DNA from: Imperialibacter roseus
GTDB lineage: Bacteria; Bacteroidota; Bacteroidia; Cytophagales; Cyclobacteriaceae
Reading direction: 5' to 3'
Assembly (NCBI RefSeq): GCF_032999765.1
Contig: NZ_CP136051.1
Location: 2,456,417-2,520,416, forward strand
Length of the DNA stretch: 64,000 nucleotides
Positions 62,167 through 64,000 of the stretch are shown here, one piece after another (the stretch's first letter is position 1; every line of letters begins with the position of its first letter). The position numbers and the translations under genes are program-made. The notes under the pieces are model-generated. The model made no database searches and was not told the DNA's origin. It saw only the letters and a program-made list of their open reading frames with translations.

Positions 62167-64000
62167 ATGAAAAACCTTGCAGACATCCGGAAACAGCGCA
62201 TTGCTGCGGTCTTATTGTCAATTCTTTTGTTACTAGCACTTGTTTTTACCGTTGCGGCCCAAAATCAGCGCCTGAAGTTCGAACATTTCGGATCCGACAA
62301 TGGCCTTTCACACAGTCACGTTATTTCCATTTTGCAAGATAGCCGGGGGTTTCTCTGGTTTGGTACCCGTGATGGACTCAATAAGTACGACGGTTACAAG
62401 TTTACCGTGTACACCGAAGAGCCTGACGACAGCACGACGATTGGAAGCAACTACATTCAACAGTTGGTTGAAGACAGCCAGGGTAATATTTGGGTAGCAA
62501 CCTGGGGAGGCGGTTTAAGTATGTACGACCGGCGAAAGGGTAGGTTTTATCGGTTCAAATATAGCGCCGCAGACTCTACCAGCATCAGCAGCAATCTGGT
62601 AAAGACGCTTGCGATCGATAAGGATGATAATCTTTGGCTCGGCATGGAAAATGGCACTCTTGACTTTTTTGACAATACTACCCTAACGTTTACACATTTC
62701 GCTCACATTCCAGGCGACTCTACAAGCCTGGGCGGATCGACTGTCGAAGCCGTAATGGTTGATAGCCAGGACAGGGTATGGGTGGGAACCTATGCCCACG
62801 GCCTCTATTTGCTGAACCCCAACGGAAAATCTTTCACAAAGTTTACGCATGATCCAGCCAATTCCAACTCCCTTGCAAGCAACTCTGTTCGGGTACTCAT
62901 GGAAGATGAGAAGGGAAACATCTGGATAGGGGCTATAGAGGGTGGGCTCAACCTGATAAAAGAAAATGAAACCAGTTTTAGAAAAGTGAATTCACCAGGA
63001 GATTTAGTAACAGAAAGCATATATGCACTGGAGGAAGATGCCAATGGAAATATCTGGATTGGTCTTGAAAACGGCGGTGTGTCAGTGTACGACCCAAAGG
63101 GCAAGACTTTTGTAAATCATATAGAAAATGACAGTCAGTTTAGCCTGACGAGCAATTCGGTATGGAGTATCATTGAAGACTCAAAGGGAACGATTTGGAT
63201 CGGTACATTCAATGGCGGAATTAATTATATCGACAACGATTTCAATAAATTTAACCACTTTCAATACAACCCGTCTGCCAATAGCCTCAGCAGCGACAAG
63301 GTATTATGTATGATGGAAGATGCTGACGGGCTTGTTTGGATAGGTACGGATGGAGGTGGCGCCAATCTTTTCGATCCGGCTACAGGTAATTTCACACACT
63401 ATCGGCATGACGGCAACAACCCCAATAGCTTATGCGGCGACTATGTGCTAACCATTATGGAAGACCACGAAGGCAAGCTTTGGTTTGGCACCTGGGCCGA
63501 CGGCCTGACAGTCTACGACCGTATCACAAATAAGTTTACCCACTATAAAAGTGATCCAACCAAACCTGGAAGCCTCAAAAGCAACAACGTTTGGCGTATA
63601 TATGAAGATAAAAAAGGAAATATTTGGGTAGGCACTTTCGGCGGGGGCGTCAGCGTTTTTCAAAGAGAGAAGGGAAGTTTTAGGCATTATCTTAACAACC
63701 CTGAAGTTTCAACTAGCTTATCCTCCAATAGTGTGACTTCTTTTCTTGAGGATAGCGAGGGTGACTTCTGGATAGGCACGCAGGGTGGTGGACTCAATAA
63801 GTTCAACCCAGCCACAGATAATTTTACGGTATTCAAAGAAGGAGAAGGCCCTGGGTCGATAAGCAACAACGTGATTTATAACGTGTTGGAAGATTCCAGC
63901 GGCAACATACTGCTGAGTACCAATAATGGCCTCAATATTCTCGATAAACAGACAAATACTTTCAGCGCTCTTCAGGTAAGGGACGGGCTGCTTAATAATA
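62167..64000 (+). CDS. Two-component regulator propeller sensor, N-terminal part (partial)
   Basis: The frame opens at ATG 62167 and runs out of the window, so only about 611 residues are visible. A signal peptide/anchor (IAAVLLSILLLLALVFTVAA) is followed by twelve two-component-regulator-propeller repeats with the hallmark pattern xEDxxGxIWxGTxxGGLxxxD, for example ILQDSRGFLWFGTRDGLNKY, LMEDEKGNIWIGAIEGG, FLEDSEGDFWIGTQGGGL. These make two seven-bladed propellers that sense a ligand. The kinase, receiver or HTH part, if any, lies outside. It follows an HPt-like gene by 51 bases. Confidence 0.88.
   Translation, partial: MKNLADIRKQRIAAVLLSILLLLALVFTVAAQNQRLKFEHFGSDNGLSHSHVISILQDSRGFLWFGTRDGLNKYDGYKFTVYTEEPDDSTTIGSNYIQQLVEDSQGNIWVATWGGGLSMYDRRKGRFYRFKYSAADSTSISSNLVKTLAIDKDDNLWLGMENGTLDFFDNTTLTFTHFAHIPGDSTSLGGSTVEAVMVDSQDRVWVGTYAHGLYLLNPNGKSFTKFTHDPANSNSLASNSVRVLMEDEKGNIWIGAIEGGLNLIKENETSFRKVNSPGDLVTESIYALEEDANGNIWIGLENGGVSVYDPKGKTFVNHIENDSQFSLTSNSVWSIIEDSKGTIWIGTFNGGINYIDNDFNKFNHFQYNPSANSLSSDKVLCMMEDADGLVWIGTDGGGANLFDPATGNFTHYRHDGNNPNSLCGDYVLTIMEDHEGKLWFGTWADGLTVYDRITNKFTHYKSDPTKPGSLKSNNVWRIYEDKKGNIWVGTFGGGVSVFQREKGSFRHYLNNPEVSTSLSSNSVTSFLEDSEGDFWIGTQGGGLNKFNPATDNFTVFKEGEGPGSISNNVIYNVLEDSSGNILLSTNNGLNILDKQTNTFSALQVRDGLLNN

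Overview
The window reads as a chromosomal segment of a free-living, probably marine or soil Bacteroidota of the order Cytophagales. The evidence is the protein set rather than any rRNA or tRNA, none of which I see. It includes FtsX/MacB permeases with a PadR-linked prefix domain, LytS/LytR two-component pairs, seven-transmembrane-free TPR histidine kinases, a two-component-regulator propeller kinase, DUF2911, large BNR-repeat exported proteins and TAnnTTTG-type -7 promoter boxes in place of strong -35/-10 elements. Almost every gene is chromosomal housekeeping, envelope or signalling in character; there is no phage, plasmid, CRISPR or complete insertion sequence.

Layout. 1-2.9 kb: end of an unknown exported protein, a decayed DksA/TraR-type gene, a PagL-like lipid A deacylase, a REP-like repeat and an XRE/pentapeptide regulator. 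3-9 kb (mostly minus strand): FtsX permease with its PadR repressor, a VapBC toxin-antitoxin pair, a DUF763 protein and a divergent CDF cation exporter. 9-21 kb: vanadium-type haloperoxidase lipoprotein, LytS/LytR pair, a two-gene glycine-rich exported-protein operon, a GNAT acetyltransferase, a DUF2911 protein and a large TPR histidine kinase. 21-26.6 kb: Crp-family regulator, HXXEE membrane protein, a REP-like inverted pair, then an AT-rich run of small orphan genes with a redoxin remnant. 26.6-37.1 kb: NtrB/NtrC-like sigma-54 regulatory pair divergent from three tandem paralogous FtsX permeases, the middle one frameshifted in a G tract. 37-47 kb: cupin/JmjC protein, cold-shock protein, CorA, lactonase lipoprotein, a previously easy-to-miss 45-residue membrane protein, a TruC-like pseudouridine synthase, a MazG-like NTPase, a giant cytochrome-c lipoprotein, and overlapping glucosaminidase and polysaccharide deacetylase genes. 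48-64 kb: two large paralogous BNR-repeat proteins bracketing an LpxR-like lipid A deacylase, a CPBP-like membrane protein and a kinase-less propeller sensor; then an S10 carboxypeptidase, an HPt-like protein and the N-terminal part of a propeller sensor kinase.

How it fits together: the recurring theme is envelope maintenance and sensing. Two different lipid A deacylases, peptidoglycan/polysaccharide enzymes, four FtsX permeases without any ATPase gene in the window, and five separate signal-transduction modules (PadR, LytS/R, TPR-kinase, NtrB/C, HPt-propeller) lie within 64 kb. I found no clear case for a wholly new defence or mobile system. The most checkable novelties are the small membrane protein at 41392-41529, the glycine-rich pair at 13755-16338, the ATPase-less NtrBC/permease cluster with a G-tract frameshift, and the pseudogene and repeat remnants in the intergenic DNA.
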